64,000 nucleotides of DNA from Rhodococcus opacus B4 (GTDB taxonomy: Bacteria > Actinomycetota > Actinomycetes > Mycobacteriales > Mycobacteriaceae), in the NCBI RefSeq assembly GCF_000010805.1, contig NC_012522.1, positions 1,178,001 through 1,242,000 on the forward strand. Direction: 5' to 3'. Numbering within the stretch: the first letter of the stretch is position 1; each line of letters starts with the position of its first letter. Under the pieces are notes generated by a model. The model ran no database searches. It was given only the letters and a program-made list of their open reading frames with translations, and was not told the origin of the DNA. The translations under genes and the position numbers were made by a program. Below, in pieces: positions 52,889-62,045 of this stretch.

Positions 52889-53362
52889 ATGACACAGTCC
52901 TCCCCCACCCAGTCCACGTCGCCGCTGTCCTCGGATCTGGTGACCGCCATCGATCACGTCGGGATCGCCGTCCCCGACCTCGACGCCGCCATCGCGTGGT
53001 ACTCCGAGCACCTCGGCATGGTGTCGACACACGAAGAGGTGAACGAGGAGCAGGGCGTGCGCGAAGCGATGCTGAGCGTCGTCGGCGCTCCCGAGGGCAG
53101 CACCGCGCTGCAGCTTCTCGCGCCGTTGAACGAGAGCTCGACCATCGCCAAGTTCATCGATCGCAGCGGTCCCGGTCTCCAGCAGCTGGCCTACCGCGTC
53201 ACCGACATCGACGCCATTTCCGCCCAGTTGCGCGAGCGTGGCGTCCGGCTGCTGTACGACGCACCCCGCCGCGGAACCGCCGACTCGCGCATCAACTTCG
53301 TCCACCCGAAGGACGCGGGCGGAGTTCTCGTCGAGCTGGTCGAGCCCTCGGCGACCCACTAG
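52889..53362 (+). CDS. mce: Methylmalonyl-CoA epimerase (VOC superfamily)
   Basis: Mce interconverts (R)- and (S)-methylmalonyl-CoA in propionate metabolism. The 157-residue protein has two VOC modules. Metal-site residues by family alignment: His23 (IDHVGIAVPD), Gln75 (ALQLLAP), and Glu149 (VLVELVE). The third ligand is normally a His in a LHH motif; here the motif is GPGLQQLAYRV with Gln98-Gln99. Mycobacterial orthologues seem to share this. ATG at 52889. Confidence 0.87.
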   Translation: MTQSSPTQSTSPLSSDLVTAIDHVGIAVPDLDAAIAWYSEHLGMVSTHEEVNEEQGVREAMLSVVGAPEGSTALQLLAPLNESSTIAKFIDRSGPGLQQLAYRVTDIDAISAQLRERGVRLLYDAPRRGTADSRINFVHPKDAGGVLVELVEPSATH

Positions 53363-53430
53363 AGCTGTGGCCGGCCGCCGGGCACCAGGCGCAGAGACAA
53401 GTTCTACTTTGCCCAGGTAGATTGGCGGCC

Positions 53431-54519
53431 ATGGTAAACGAGCAGGACCGTGGTTCGATCCCCCTTCCCTTCTCCACCGTGCGTAAGGGATTCGACCGGG
53501 ACGAGGTACGCAACTACTTCGAGCGATTCGACGCCGAGCTCCGCGTCACTGCCGCCGACCGCGACGCCGCGGCGGCGCAGGCGCGGGATCTCGCCAAGCA
53601 ACTCGACGACGCGCGGGACGAGATCGACGATCTCCGCAAGGACGTCGACCGCCTGTCGGTTCCGCCGACCACCGCGGAGGGAATGAGCGACCGCATCTCG
53701 CGCATGCTGCGGCTCGCGTCGGACGAGGCGTCCGAGGTGCGCGCGAAGGCCGAGGCCGACGCCGCCGAGACGATCTCCGTCGCCGAGCAGGAAGGCGCGC
53801 AGCTCCGCGGCCAGTACGAGTCGCTGGTCGCGGAACTCGAAGACCGCCGCAGCGCGCTCGAGATCCAGCACGAGCAGACCATGGCGAAGGCGCGCACGGA
53901 GGCGGCGAAGATCGTCGAGGCCGCGCAGTCCGAGCGCGACCGCCTCGCCGCCGAAGCCGAACTGCGCCGCTCGCAGGTGCAGGAAGACTTCGACCTCTCG
54001 ATGTCCGAGCGCCGCCAGAAGACGATCACTGCGGTGAACGAGCTCGAGGCAACCAGCAAGGCCGAGGCGCATCGCCGTCTCGCGGACGCCACGCACGAGG
54101 CGGAGCGCAGGCTGCAGGCAGCCACCGATCAGTCGGAGCGCAAGATCGCCCACGCCAAGGAACTCGCCGAAGAACTTCGCGTGCTCCGCGGCCGGATCCT
54201 GGCGCAGCTCTTGGGCATTCGGGGGCAGCTCGATTCCGTTCCCGCCATGTTGGCATCGGTCAATCGGGAGAGCGAACTCCTGGACGCGCAGCCCGAAGCG
54301 GCGTCGTCGAAGTCGGAGCAGCGCACCGACGACAGCAAGAACGCGAACCCGAAGTCGGCGCCGGGCGCTGCCGACGACCGGAAGAACCCGAATGAGTCCG
54401 AGAAGAACTCCGAGAGCGAATCGGACAACTCCGACGAGGACACTGCGGTGCTGACGACCGTCGAGAAGAACCCGTCCACTCGGCCCGCGGGTCAGCGGAC
54501 CGTGAAGACCGGAAGCTAG
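53431..54519 (+). CDS. DivIVA-domain coiled-coil protein
   Basis: The 362-residue protein starts IPLPFSTVRKGFDRDEVRNY, matching the DivIVA N-terminal membrane-binding domain. A long heptad-rich coiled coil covers about residues 30-260 (ERFDAELRVTAADRD, EAERRLQAATDQSERKIAHA). The last 90 residues are low-complexity Ser/Asn/Asp/Glu (SEKNSESESDNSDEDT). It is not Wag31 itself, which is shorter and lies in the dcw cluster. A role in polar organisation or cell-wall growth is inferred. ATG at 53431. Its TAG overlaps the stop of the convergent neighbour. Confidence 0.8.
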   Translation: MVNEQDRGSIPLPFSTVRKGFDRDEVRNYFERFDAELRVTAADRDAAAAQARDLAKQLDDARDEIDDLRKDVDRLSVPPTTAEGMSDRISRMLRLASDEASEVRAKAEADAAETISVAEQEGAQLRGQYESLVAELEDRRSALEIQHEQTMAKARTEAAKIVEAAQSERDRLAAEAELRRSQVQEDFDLSMSERRQKTITAVNELEATSKAEAHRRLADATHEAERRLQAATDQSERKIAHAKELAEELRVLRGRILAQLLGIRGQLDSVPAMLASVNRESELLDAQPEAASSKSEQRTDDSKNANPKSAPGAADDRKNPNESEKNSESESDNSDEDTAVLTTVEKNPSTRPAGQRTVKTGS

Positions 54520-54842
54520 GACCACCTGCGGGTGAGGCCCCGGGTGCTGCGTCCCGACCAGCACCCGGTGTGCCAGTGCCGCCGGTCCTCGGCGCCGCCG
54601 TATTCGGCGGGCCAGGTGACGAGGTGGGCGACTCCGGGCCGGATGTCGTGGTCGCAGCCCGGGCACCGGTACGACTTCGTCGCCCGGGCCCCGGGAACTG
54701 TGCGGACGATGTAGCTCTCGTCCGCGTCGCCCGCGGGTCCGGATTCCTGACGCATCAGCGCACTACCGAACAGCGAGCCCTCGGAGTCGTCCGGGGGCCC
54801 ACTGCGGCGCGTGTTCTTCCGCTGCGGTTTACGACGGGGCAC
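54516..54842 (-). CDS. Small zinc-ribbon protein, unknown function
   Basis: The 108-residue basic protein has a Cys/His set: Cys60, Cys63 (YRCPGCDHDI), His91 and Cys94 (HWHTGCW), suggesting one zinc site. The N-terminus is rich in Arg/Lys. Similar proteins occur next to nucS in actinobacteria, sometimes labelled ATP/GTP-binding without evidence. GTG at 54842. The four bases CTAG (54516-54519) hold both its stop and that of the DivIVA-like gene. Confidence 0.75.
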   Translation of the reverse strand: MPRRKPQRKNTRRSGPPDDSEGSLFGSALMRQESGPAGDADESYIVRTVPGARATKSYRCPGCDHDIRPGVAHLVTWPAEYGGAEDRRHWHTGCWSGRSTRGLTRRWS

Positions 54843-54858
54843 GGGTTCAGCCTAGGCC

Positions 54859-55533
54859 TCAGAAGAGCCGGAACTCGGTGCTCTCGGTGCCGCGCAGCGC
54901 TTCGTAGTCGAGGACCAGGCACCGGATTCCGCGGTCGGTGGCAAGGGTTTTGGCCTGCGGCTTGATCTGCTGGGCGGCGAAGACCCCGCTCACCGGCGCG
55001 AGCAGCGGGTCCCGGTTGAGCAGTTCGAGGTAGCGCGTGAGTTGCTCGACACCGTCGATGTCGCCGCGGCGCTTGATCTCCACGGCGACGGACGCGCCGT
55101 CGGCGTTCCGGCACAGCAGGTCGACAGGACCGATGGCCGTCATGTATTCACGGCGAACGAGTGTGTAGCCGTTGCCGAGCGTTTCCACGTGTTCGGCGAG
55201 CAGCTCCTGCAGGTGCGCCTCGACGCCGTCCTTGACGAGCCCGGGATCGACTCCGAGTTCGTGGCGGGAGTCGTGCTCGATCTCCTCGATGGTGATCCGC
55301 AGTTCCTCACCGGCCTTGTTGGTCACCACCCACAGCGCTTCGGCGTCCTCGACGGAGTCCTCGACGAGCCAGCAGGGCGGGCTCATCCAGTTCAGCGGCT
55401 TGTAGGCGCGGTCGTCGGCGTGGATGCTCACAGAACCGTCGGCCTTGATCAGCAACAGGCGGCGAGCGGTGGGCAGATGAGCCGTCAAACGGCCTACGTA
55501 GTCGACTCGGCATCTGGCAATCACTAGGCGCAC
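54859..55533 (-). CDS. nucS: Mismatch-specific endonuclease NucS/EndoMS
   Basis: NucS provides the non-canonical mismatch repair of actinobacteria, which lack MutS/MutL. The 224-residue protein has an N-terminal DNA-binding domain ([32 protein letters not shown]) and a RecB-like nuclease domain with Asp138 (GPVDLLCR), Glu152 and Lys154 (VAVEIKRRG), then QLTRYLELL. The C-terminal TEFRLF resembles the sliding-clamp-binding tail known from the family. GTG at 55533. It is divergent from the cyclase gene with 36 bp between starts. Confidence 0.94.
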   Translation of the reverse strand: MRLVIARCRVDYVGRLTAHLPTARRLLLIKADGSVSIHADDRAYKPLNWMSPPCWLVEDSVEDAEALWVVTNKAGEELRITIEEIEHDSRHELGVDPGLVKDGVEAHLQELLAEHVETLGNGYTLVRREYMTAIGPVDLLCRNADGASVAVEIKRRGDIDGVEQLTRYLELLNRDPLLAPVSGVFAAQQIKPQAKTLATDRGIRCLVLDYEALRGTESTEFRLF

Positions 55534-55569
55534 CCGCCCACCCTAAGGGATCGTGCCGACTAGTCTCGA

Positions 55570-57171
55570 ATGACTATGCGCAGCCCTCGCCGATCCGTCG
55601 CCCCGCTGGGGTCGTGGTTGCTGGGATCGCCGGACGAGAGTCCCCGCCGGCGCCGCATCCGTGTCCAGTTGCTCCTGACCGCGCCACTGGTGTTCACCAA
55701 TCTCGTCGGCGCGGTGATCACCTGCCTCCTCATCAGCGTCGTCGTGCCCGGACCGAGTGTATGGGCGAGCGAGTTCGCGATCGCCAACTTCGTCGCGGTG
55801 CCGGTGTTCGTGCTGTGCGCGGTGCTGATCGGAGTGACGTGGGGCACCAAGCGACTGGTGTCGGATCTGCGATGGGCGACGGAGGACGACGTGCCCACCG
55901 ACCGCGACCGGTCGGCGGCGTTCCGCGCCCCGTGGCGCCTGACTCGGGTCCAGGCCGCGCTGTGGGGCATCGGGTTGGTCTTCTTCACGACGCTGTACGG
56001 CCTCGTCGATCCCCAGACCATCCCGAAGGTCGCGTTCACGATCGCGATGGCCGGCATCACGGTCTGCGCGTTCTGTTACCTGCTGACGGAGTTCGCACTC
56101 CGTCCCGTCGCAGCCCGCGCACTCGGATCCGACGGACCGCAACCCCGACGCACGCTGGGCATCACCGGCCGCACGGCGCTGGCGTGGATCCTCGGGACGG
56201 GTGTTCCCGTGCTGGGCCTGATGCTCATCGCGACCTTCAGTTTCTTCCGCCCGGCGAGCCCGGCCGGCCTCGCGGTGTCGATCCTCGCGCTCGGCGGCGT
56301 GATCCTGCTGTTCGGCCTCCTGCTCGTGGTGATCAGTGTGCGCGCCACCGAGGCGCCCATCCGCTCGGTGGCGCTGGGCATGGCGAAGGTGGCCGACGGT
56401 GATCTCGATGCCGAGGTCGTCGTGTACGACGGCACCGAACTCGGCGCGCTGCAGACCGGTTTCAACCGGATGGCCGAGGGACTGCGCGAACGTGAGCGGA
56501 TCCGCGACCTGTTCGGGCGGCACGTCGGGCAGGACGTGGCGTCCCAGGCACTTCGGCACAACCCCGAACTCGGCGGGGAGGAACGCGACGTGGCGGTGCT
56601 GTTCGTCGACATCATCGGGTCCACCACGATCGCGGCCACCCGGTCTCCGGGGGAGGTCGTGGATCTGCTCAACCGGTTCTTCGACGTCGTCGTCGACGAG
56701 GTCGATCGGCGGGGCGGGTTCGTCAACAAGTTCGAGGGCGACGCCGCGCTGGCCATCTTCGGGGCGCCGATGGCGTTGGACGACCACACCGGCGCTGCCC
56801 TGTCCGCTGCCCGGGTCCTCCGCGCACGGCTCGCCGAGGAGGTGCCGGAATGCGATGCGGGGATCGGGGTGGCGGCCGGTCGCGCCGTGGCCGGAAACAT
56901 CGGCGCCCACGAACGTTTCGAGTACACGGTGATCGGTGATCCGGTCAACGAGGCGGCGCGGTTGTCCGAGCTCGCCAAGAACGTTCCCGGGCACGTCGTC
57001 GCGTCCGAGCGGGCGATCGACGCGGCCTCGGAAGACGAAGGCACACGGTGGCGATGCACCGACACCGTCACCCTGCGCGGACGTCTCGAGCCGACCACGC
57101 TGGCCGTTCCCGCCGAACTACTTCCCGCCGGTTCCGCCGCCGACGATGAGGGCGCCGACTCCGTCGAGTAG
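55570..57171 (+). CDS. Membrane class III adenylate cyclase with HAMP domain (Rv1318c-Rv1320c type)
   Basis: The 533-residue protein has about six TM segments in residues 35-260 and a HAMP linker (SVALGMAKVADGDLDAEVVV, near 265-320). The catalytic domain starts at VAVLFVDIIGSTTIAA: metal Asp347 and Asp391 (NKFEGDAALAIFG), substrate Lys387, and Asn/Arg of GDPVNEAARL. All residues needed for cAMP synthesis are present. ATG at 55570 (or 55576). Its last 54 nt overlap the convergent TetR gene. The position near nucS matches the Rv1318c-Rv1321 region. Confidence 0.9.
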   Translation: MTMRSPRRSVAPLGSWLLGSPDESPRRRRIRVQLLLTAPLVFTNLVGAVITCLLISVVVPGPSVWASEFAIANFVAVPVFVLCAVLIGVTWGTKRLVSDLRWATEDDVPTDRDRSAAFRAPWRLTRVQAALWGIGLVFFTTLYGLVDPQTIPKVAFTIAMAGITVCAFCYLLTEFALRPVAARALGSDGPQPRRTLGITGRTALAWILGTGVPVLGLMLIATFSFFRPASPAGLAVSILALGGVILLFGLLLVVISVRATEAPIRSVALGMAKVADGDLDAEVVVYDGTELGALQTGFNRMAEGLRERERIRDLFGRHVGQDVASQALRHNPELGGEERDVAVLFVDIIGSTTIAATRSPGEVVDLLNRFFDVVVDEVDRRGGFVNKFEGDAALAIFGAPMALDDHTGAALSAARVLRARLAEEVPECDAGIGVAAGRAVAGNIGAHERFEYTVIGDPVNEAARLSELAKNVPGHVVASERAIDAASEDEGTRWRCTDTVTLRGRLEPTTLAVPAELLPAGSAADDEGADSVE

Positions 57172-57900
57172 CCGGGCGAGGCCGAATTCGAAGGCGTGGG
57201 CGGGAGAGAACGCGGCGTCGTGGTACTGCCCCGCCGTGGCCCCGACCCGGGCGGCGAGCGGGAACCGTTCGGCGTCGAAGACCTTCTCGAAGTGCGGCGC
57301 GACGCTCTCCCACCACTCGCTGTCCGCCTCACCCCGGGCGGCGAGCGCGGCCGCGTCCACCGCCGCCCGCGCCGCGCCGGCCACGAAACTGTCGAGGAGC
57401 GTGACGACGGAGTCCATGTCGAGGTCCGGCAGTCCCAGCCCCTCTACCGCGCGCAGTTCCCGTTCGTACTTGGTCATCCCGCCGGGCCCGAGGACCGGCC
57501 GGCTCAGCGCGACGACTCCGAGCATCCACGGGTGCGCGCACAGCAGTTGGAAATAGTCGTGCGCGGCGGCCGTGAGACGCTCCCGCCACCCGGCGCCGGT
57601 GTCGTCGCCCGAGTCGAGTGTGGACAGCGCGCGATCGAGCATCACCTCCACCAGCTCCGTCTTCCCGGGAACGTGCGTGTACAGCGACATCGCCCCGACG
57701 CCGAGTTCGGCCGCCAGCCGGCGCATCGAGACGGCGTCGAGCCCCTCCGCATCCGCGACGGCGACGGCGGCCTCCACGATCCGGTCGAGTGTCAGTCCGG
57801 GCTTGCCGTTGCGGGGACGCGAGATCGGCGTGCTGCCGCCACCCCACAGCAACTCCATGGTGCGGGCGGGGTCGCCCTCCGGTGTCGCGCTTCTACCCAT
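57118..57900 (-). CDS. TetR-family regulator (TetR_C-type ligand domain)
   Basis: The 260-residue regulator has its HTH at about 36-85 (LTLDRIVEAAVAVADAEGLD, VSMRRLAAELGVGAMSLYTHV). The C-terminal domain (AGWRERLTAAAHDYFQLLCA, HPWMLGVVALSRPVLGPGG) is of the tetracycline-repressor type that usually senses small molecules and controls an efflux or modifying gene. ATG at 57900 with GGGAAG upstream. A palindrome lies between it and the divergent SNF2 gene. Its 3' end runs 54 nt into the cyclase gene on the opposite strand. Confidence 0.86.
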   Translation of the reverse strand: MGRSATPEGDPARTMELLWGGGSTPISRPRNGKPGLTLDRIVEAAVAVADAEGLDAVSMRRLAAELGVGAMSLYTHVPGKTELVEVMLDRALSTLDSGDDTGAGWRERLTAAAHDYFQLLCAHPWMLGVVALSRPVLGPGGMTKYERELRAVEGLGLPDLDMDSVVTLLDSFVAGAARAAVDAAALAARGEADSEWWESVAPHFEKVFDAERFPLAARVGATAGQYHDAAFSPAHAFEFGLARLLDGVGALIVGGGTGGK

Positions 57901-57950
57901 GCCGAGATCTTCCCACGGCGCCCGGGAACAATTCCGCCCGTCTCCTCGTT

Positions 57951-57964
57951 GACGTACGGCGTAC
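57951..57964. promoter_or_regulatory. TetR-type operator candidate between the TetR and SNF2 genes
   Basis: GTAC-GGC-GTAC (57954-57964) is an 11-bp palindrome next to TTGACG (57949-57954), 51 nt from the TetR start and 26 nt from the SNF2 start. The flanking CATAA could be part of a rightward -10. Auto-repression is the likely use. Confidence 0.5.
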
Positions 57965-57989
57965 CATAAACCGCGCGAAAGGTGCAGTT

Positions 57990-60794
57990 GTGACAGCAGA
58001 GACCGCCCTCGCCACCTGCGCGGCCACGTTCGTTCCCGCCGATCCTCCCCGTGACTCCCGCCTTGTGTTCTGGTGCGACTCGCCGGACGGGGCGGGGCCA
58101 CCGAGCACCGATTCCCACACCGGGATCTTCACCGGCAGCGAGGTGAGCACCGTTCCGACGCAGTATGTTTCCCTCGCCGACGCGCTGCCGATGCTGCTTT
58201 CGCTCCCACCCGGCCGTACGGCCCATCGATCGGTCGCGTTCTGGTCCGCCTGCGCCCACACCGCCCTCGAGTACCTCGGAGCGGGCAAGGTTCTTCCCTC
58301 GATCACACGGCACGGCCGCGACGCCTGGCGGCTCGGCATCCTCGACGACCAGGACGCAGCGCACCTGCGTCTGCTGGCCGCCGCGCTCCCGCCCGAAGCC
58401 CGCGCGATACCGCTCGGGGAGCCACCCAGCGAGGGGGTTCACCTCCCCGCTGCCACGGAGCTCCTACGCGACTTCCTCACCTCGGTCGTCGACACCATCC
58501 CGCGCCTCGGTTCGCAGGCCGGCGCCGGACCCTACCTGGCCTGGGATGCCGACCCCTCGCCGGAACTGCAGGCGTGGACGGATGCGCTCGCGCCCGAAGC
58601 GATCGCGTTATCGTTGCGGATCGACCCCGTCGACCCCGGCGCGGTCGATCTCGCGGACAGCGAGTTCGATGCCACGCTCCAGGTTCACGGTGTCGCGCGG
58701 CCCGGAGTGGTGTGCGACGCCGTGGACCTGTGGCGGCATCCGGCGCTCGCCGAGTCCGCGTTCGCCGCCGACCCGCGGATCGAGGTTCTGGAGGCCCTCC
58801 GCCGCGCGGCCGAGGACTGGGCGCCTCTCGAAGATCTGCTGCGAGCGGAGGTCCCGCACCGTGTCCGCCTCGAGGACGACGACGTGGCCTCCCTCGCCGG
58901 GGATTCCGGGCGTCGACTGCGGGAGCGGGGCGTCGAGATCCATTGGCCGCGCGAACTCGTCGCCCACACGTCGACCCGCATCGTCCTCGGCGACCCCGGA
59001 TCCCGCGAGGGCGCAGCCGCTTTCGGCGGCGACCGCGCCTTCGACTTCGACTGGCGCGTCGCGGTGGGCGCAGATGTCCTCACGCGGGAGGAGATGGAAG
59101 AGCTCGTCTCCGCGAAGCGGGCGGTCGTGAAACTCCGCAATCGGTACGTCGTCGCGGACGCGGAGACGATACGAAAGACCCTTCTGCGGCGGACCGGAAG
59201 GATGACGGCCGTCGAGGCCCTGCGTGCCTCGCTGACCGGCCGGGCCCGGCGCGGCGAGGAGGACGTCCGCGTCGACTCCTACGGGGCGGTCGCGGCCGTG
59301 GCGCGGGAGCTGTCGGACGGGGATCCGGCGGCCCTGCCCGTTCCCGCCGCACTGCGTGCGCAGTTGCGCGACTACCAGCTGACCGGCTTCCGCTGGCTCG
59401 CCGGGCTCACGTCACGGGGCCTGGGCGCCTGCCTCGCCGACGACATGGGCCTGGGAAAGACGTTGACGCTCATCGCGCTTCACCTGCACCGGCAGCAGGA
59501 CCCGGACACGGCAGGACCTGCACTCGTGGTCTGCCCCGCGTCCCTGCTGGGGAACTGGCGGCGGGAGATCGAACGTTTCGCACCGGGCACCGGAGTCCTC
59601 GTTCACCACGGTCCGGGGCGCCGGCTGCCTCCCGGCGAGACGGTCGCGGACGGCAGCGACACCGTCGTCCTCACCACGTACGCGACGATGCGGCTCGATT
59701 GCGAAGTCCTCGCCGCGACGACGTGGGGTCTGGTCGTCGCGGACGAGGCGCAGCACCTGAAGAACCGGGCCGCTGGAGTGACGCGGGCACTGCGGTCGAT
59801 TCCGGGACAGGCCCGCGTCGCCCTCACCGGCACACCGGTGGAGAACCGGCTCAGCGACCTCTGGTCGATCCTCGACGGCGTCACCCCGGGTCTCCTCGGC
59901 CCGTTCGCGCAGTTCCGGCGCCGCTACGACAGCTCGGCCGACGAGGGCGGGCCCGACCGGGCGCCGGAGTTGGCGGCGCTGATCTCACCGTTCGTTCTCC
60001 GGCGCAGGAAGTCGGATCCGGGGATCGCCCCCGAGCTTCCACCGAAGACGGAGATCGACCTCGACGTCACGCTCACCCCGGAGCAGGCAGGCCTGTACGA
60101 GGCGCTCGTCCGCGAAGCCATGGAGCGGATCGCGACGAGCGAGGGCATCGGGCGGCGCGGCAGCATCGTGTCGCTGCTGACCGGCCTGAAGCAGATCTGC
60201 AATCACCCCGCCCAGTACCTCGGCCAGGAACACGCCGCGCTCACCGGCCGTTCCCAGAAGATCGGTCTGCTCGACGAGCTGATCGACACCAACCTGGCCG
60301 AGGGCGGGCGGTCGCTCGTGTTCACCCATTTCGCCACGATGGGACGACTGCTGCGACGGCACCTGACGACGCGCGGGGTGACGTGCGAATTCCTGCACGG
60401 CGGCACGTCCGTCGCGGCCCGGGAGGAACTGGTCGAACGCTTCCAGAGCGGTGACGTTCCCGTCCTGATCCTGTCCCTCAAGGCCGCCGGCACCGGGTTG
60501 AACCTCACCCGGGCCGATCACGTCGTCCATTTCGATCGCTGGTGGAACCCGGCGGTCGAAGACCAGGCCACCGATCGCGCGTATCGCATCGGTCAGACGC
60601 ATCCGGTCGTCGTGCACCGGCTCGTCACCGCGGGAACCATCGAGGAACACATCGCCGCCATGCTCGCGTCCAAGCGGCAACTCGCCGACTCGGTCCTGTC
60701 GCACGGCGTCGACGCCTTCACCGAGCTGACCGACGGCGAACTCGCCCGGCTGGTGGCCCTGAGCCCCGACTACGACTTCGGAGGTGACCTGTGA
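57990..60794 (+). CDS. SNF2-family (Swi2/Snf2, HelZ-like) DNA-dependent ATPase
   Basis: The 934-residue protein has a large N-terminal region (1-440) specific to bacterial SNF2 proteins that pair with SWIM proteins. The helicase core follows: LRDYQLTGFRWLAGL, Walker A DDMGLGKTLTLIAL near 482, ADEAQHLKN near 584, LTGTPVENRLSDLW. The C-terminal lobe has LVFTHFATMGRLL, LSLKAAGTGLNLTRADHVVH and DQATDRAYRIGQTHPV. It should translocate on duplex DNA and remodel protein-DNA complexes. GTG at 57990 follows AAAGG. Its stop overlaps the SWIM gene start, so the two are a unit. Confidence 0.92.
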   Translation: MTAETALATCAATFVPADPPRDSRLVFWCDSPDGAGPPSTDSHTGIFTGSEVSTVPTQYVSLADALPMLLSLPPGRTAHRSVAFWSACAHTALEYLGAGKVLPSITRHGRDAWRLGILDDQDAAHLRLLAAALPPEARAIPLGEPPSEGVHLPAATELLRDFLTSVVDTIPRLGSQAGAGPYLAWDADPSPELQAWTDALAPEAIALSLRIDPVDPGAVDLADSEFDATLQVHGVARPGVVCDAVDLWRHPALAESAFAADPRIEVLEALRRAAEDWAPLEDLLRAEVPHRVRLEDDDVASLAGDSGRRLRERGVEIHWPRELVAHTSTRIVLGDPGSREGAAAFGGDRAFDFDWRVAVGADVLTREEMEELVSAKRAVVKLRNRYVVADAETIRKTLLRRTGRMTAVEALRASLTGRARRGEEDVRVDSYGAVAAVARELSDGDPAALPVPAALRAQLRDYQLTGFRWLAGLTSRGLGACLADDMGLGKTLTLIALHLHRQQDPDTAGPALVVCPASLLGNWRREIERFAPGTGVLVHHGPGRRLPPGETVADGSDTVVLTTYATMRLDCEVLAATTWGLVVADEAQHLKNRAAGVTRALRSIPGQARVALTGTPVENRLSDLWSILDGVTPGLLGPFAQFRRRYDSSADEGGPDRAPELAALISPFVLRRRKSDPGIAPELPPKTEIDLDVTLTPEQAGLYEALVREAMERIATSEGIGRRGSIVSLLTGLKQICNHPAQYLGQEHAALTGRSQKIGLLDELIDTNLAEGGRSLVFTHFATMGRLLRRHLTTRGVTCEFLHGGTSVAAREELVERFQSGDVPVLILSLKAAGTGLNLTRADHVVHFDRWWNPAVEDQATDRAYRIGQTHPVVVHRLVTAGTIEEHIAAMLASKRQLADSVLSHGVDAFTELTDGELARLVALSPDYDFGGDL

Positions 60795-61564
60795 CCGACG
60801 CCGTCACGCATCCCCGCTTCCCCGCGCAGAAGGGCCGCCGCACACGCGGCAGGACCTGGTGGGCGCAGCGCTGGGTCGACGACGTCGAGCAGGCCGCGCT
60901 CGACTCGGACACGCTGAAACGCGGACGCGCCTACGCCCGTGGCGGACTGGTCGGTCCGCTCACGTTCGCGCCCGGCCTCGTCTCTGCGGACGTCCACACC
61001 GACGACGAGAGCCTGCACGTGCGGATCCGGGTGGACCCGCTGGACGAGCGCCAGTGGGGCGAGGTGCTCACGACCCTCGCGTCGCGCAGCGGTCACGTCG
61101 CCCAGTTGTCGAGTGGAACGCTCCCCCGCGAACTCGACGAGGATCTCGCGGCCGTCGACGTCTCACTGATTCCGTCGATGTTCGACGCCGACGCGACGTG
61201 CACCTGCGAGGAGTGGGACGTGCCGTGCCGCCACGCCGCCGCGGTGCTGTACCAGGCCGCATGGGTCCTCGACGACGACCCACTGCTGTTCTTCCTCCTG
61301 CGCGGACGCGACGGACAGGAGATCGTGCACCGCAGGCACGACGCGCACGCGGAAACGTCCCGGTCGTCCTTTGACGATTCGTGCGTCCCGGTGCCCGCGA
61401 CGACCGCCTACGCCGCAGTGCCCGGACCGCTTCCGGCGCCGCCTCGCCCCGGCGGAAGCCCGGTGCGGCCACGCTGGTTCGACGACGCTCCCCCCGAAGT
61501 TCGGGCCGACGCCGTCTGGTCTGCGATCGTCACTGCGATTTCGCGATACGGAGACCGTGCCTGA
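60791..61564 (+). CDS. SWIM zinc-finger protein paired with the SNF2 ATPase
   Basis: The 257-residue protein contains a SWIM zinc finger CTCEEWDVPCRH (Cys137, Cys139, Cys146, His148). The N-terminal part carries RTWWAQRWVDDVEQAALDSD and TLKRGRAYARGG, characteristic of the family. A Pro-rich C-terminal region of about 70 residues follows. GTG at 60791 overlaps the SNF2 TGA (GTGA). SWIM domains bind DNA or proteins, so a targeting subunit for SNF2 is likely (inference). The last 35 nt overlap the convergent UBP gene. Confidence 0.9.
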   Translation: MTDAVTHPRFPAQKGRRTRGRTWWAQRWVDDVEQAALDSDTLKRGRAYARGGLVGPLTFAPGLVSADVHTDDESLHVRIRVDPLDERQWGEVLTTLASRSGHVAQLSSGTLPRELDEDLAAVDVSLIPSMFDADATCTCEEWDVPCRHAAAVLYQAAWVLDDDPLLFFLLRGRDGQEIVHRRHDAHAETSRSSFDDSCVPVPATTAYAAVPGPLPAPPRPGGSPVRPRWFDDAPPEVRADAVWSAIVTAISRYGDRA

Positions 61565-61904
61565 GGTCGTCCGCAGGCCCGGGCACCAGACTCGGTGCGA
61601 CTACCCGGGCCCCGGTCGCCGGATACGGCGTGCAGATCTGGACGTCGTGCACGAAGCACCAACGCCAGTTGTCACCCGCATGGAGCGACTGGACTATCGG
61701 ATGACCGCTGCGTTCCGCATGATGACGCGCGTGCCGCATCGGTGATCCGTCACTGCATCCGACGTAGCCACACGTCAGGCACAACATCAGGTGCTCCCAG
61801 CGGGTACCGAGTGCGAGACAGCCCTCGCACCCGTCCGACGTGTGCGCGACGACATCGCGGATCATGTTCAGATCGGGATCGTGCCAGTTATTGGATTGGG
61901 TCAT
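61530..61904 (-). CDS. ZnF-UBP domain protein
   Basis: Nearly all of this 124-residue protein is a UBP-type zinc finger: Cys26/Cys29 (GCEGCLALG), Cys42/Cys45 (LCLTCGYVGC), Cys50 and the His-rich segment RHARHHAERSGHPIVQS, then GDNWRWCFVHD. In eukaryotes this fold reads the C-terminal Gly-Gly of free ubiquitin; bacterial versions have no known ligand. ATG at 61904 is supported by GAGGGG 8 nt upstream. It overlaps the 3' end of the SWIM gene by 35 nt on the other strand. Confidence 0.87.
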   Translation of the reverse strand: MTQSNNWHDPDLNMIRDVVAHTSDGCEGCLALGTRWEHLMLCLTCGYVGCSDGSPMRHARHHAERSGHPIVQSLHAGDNWRWCFVHDVQICTPYPATGARVVAPSLVPGPADDLRHGLRIAKSQ

Positions 61905-62045
61905 AATTGCCACCCCTCAGTTACCAAGATTGGCGGCTTATCCGTCTCGCCACATGGTCACCGCGGAACGAAAGAATCCCCTGAAATCCGGCCCGGCCGG
62001 ACAGCGTCCCGGTTTCGACGGCGCAAAACGGGGTAGTTCCATGCC

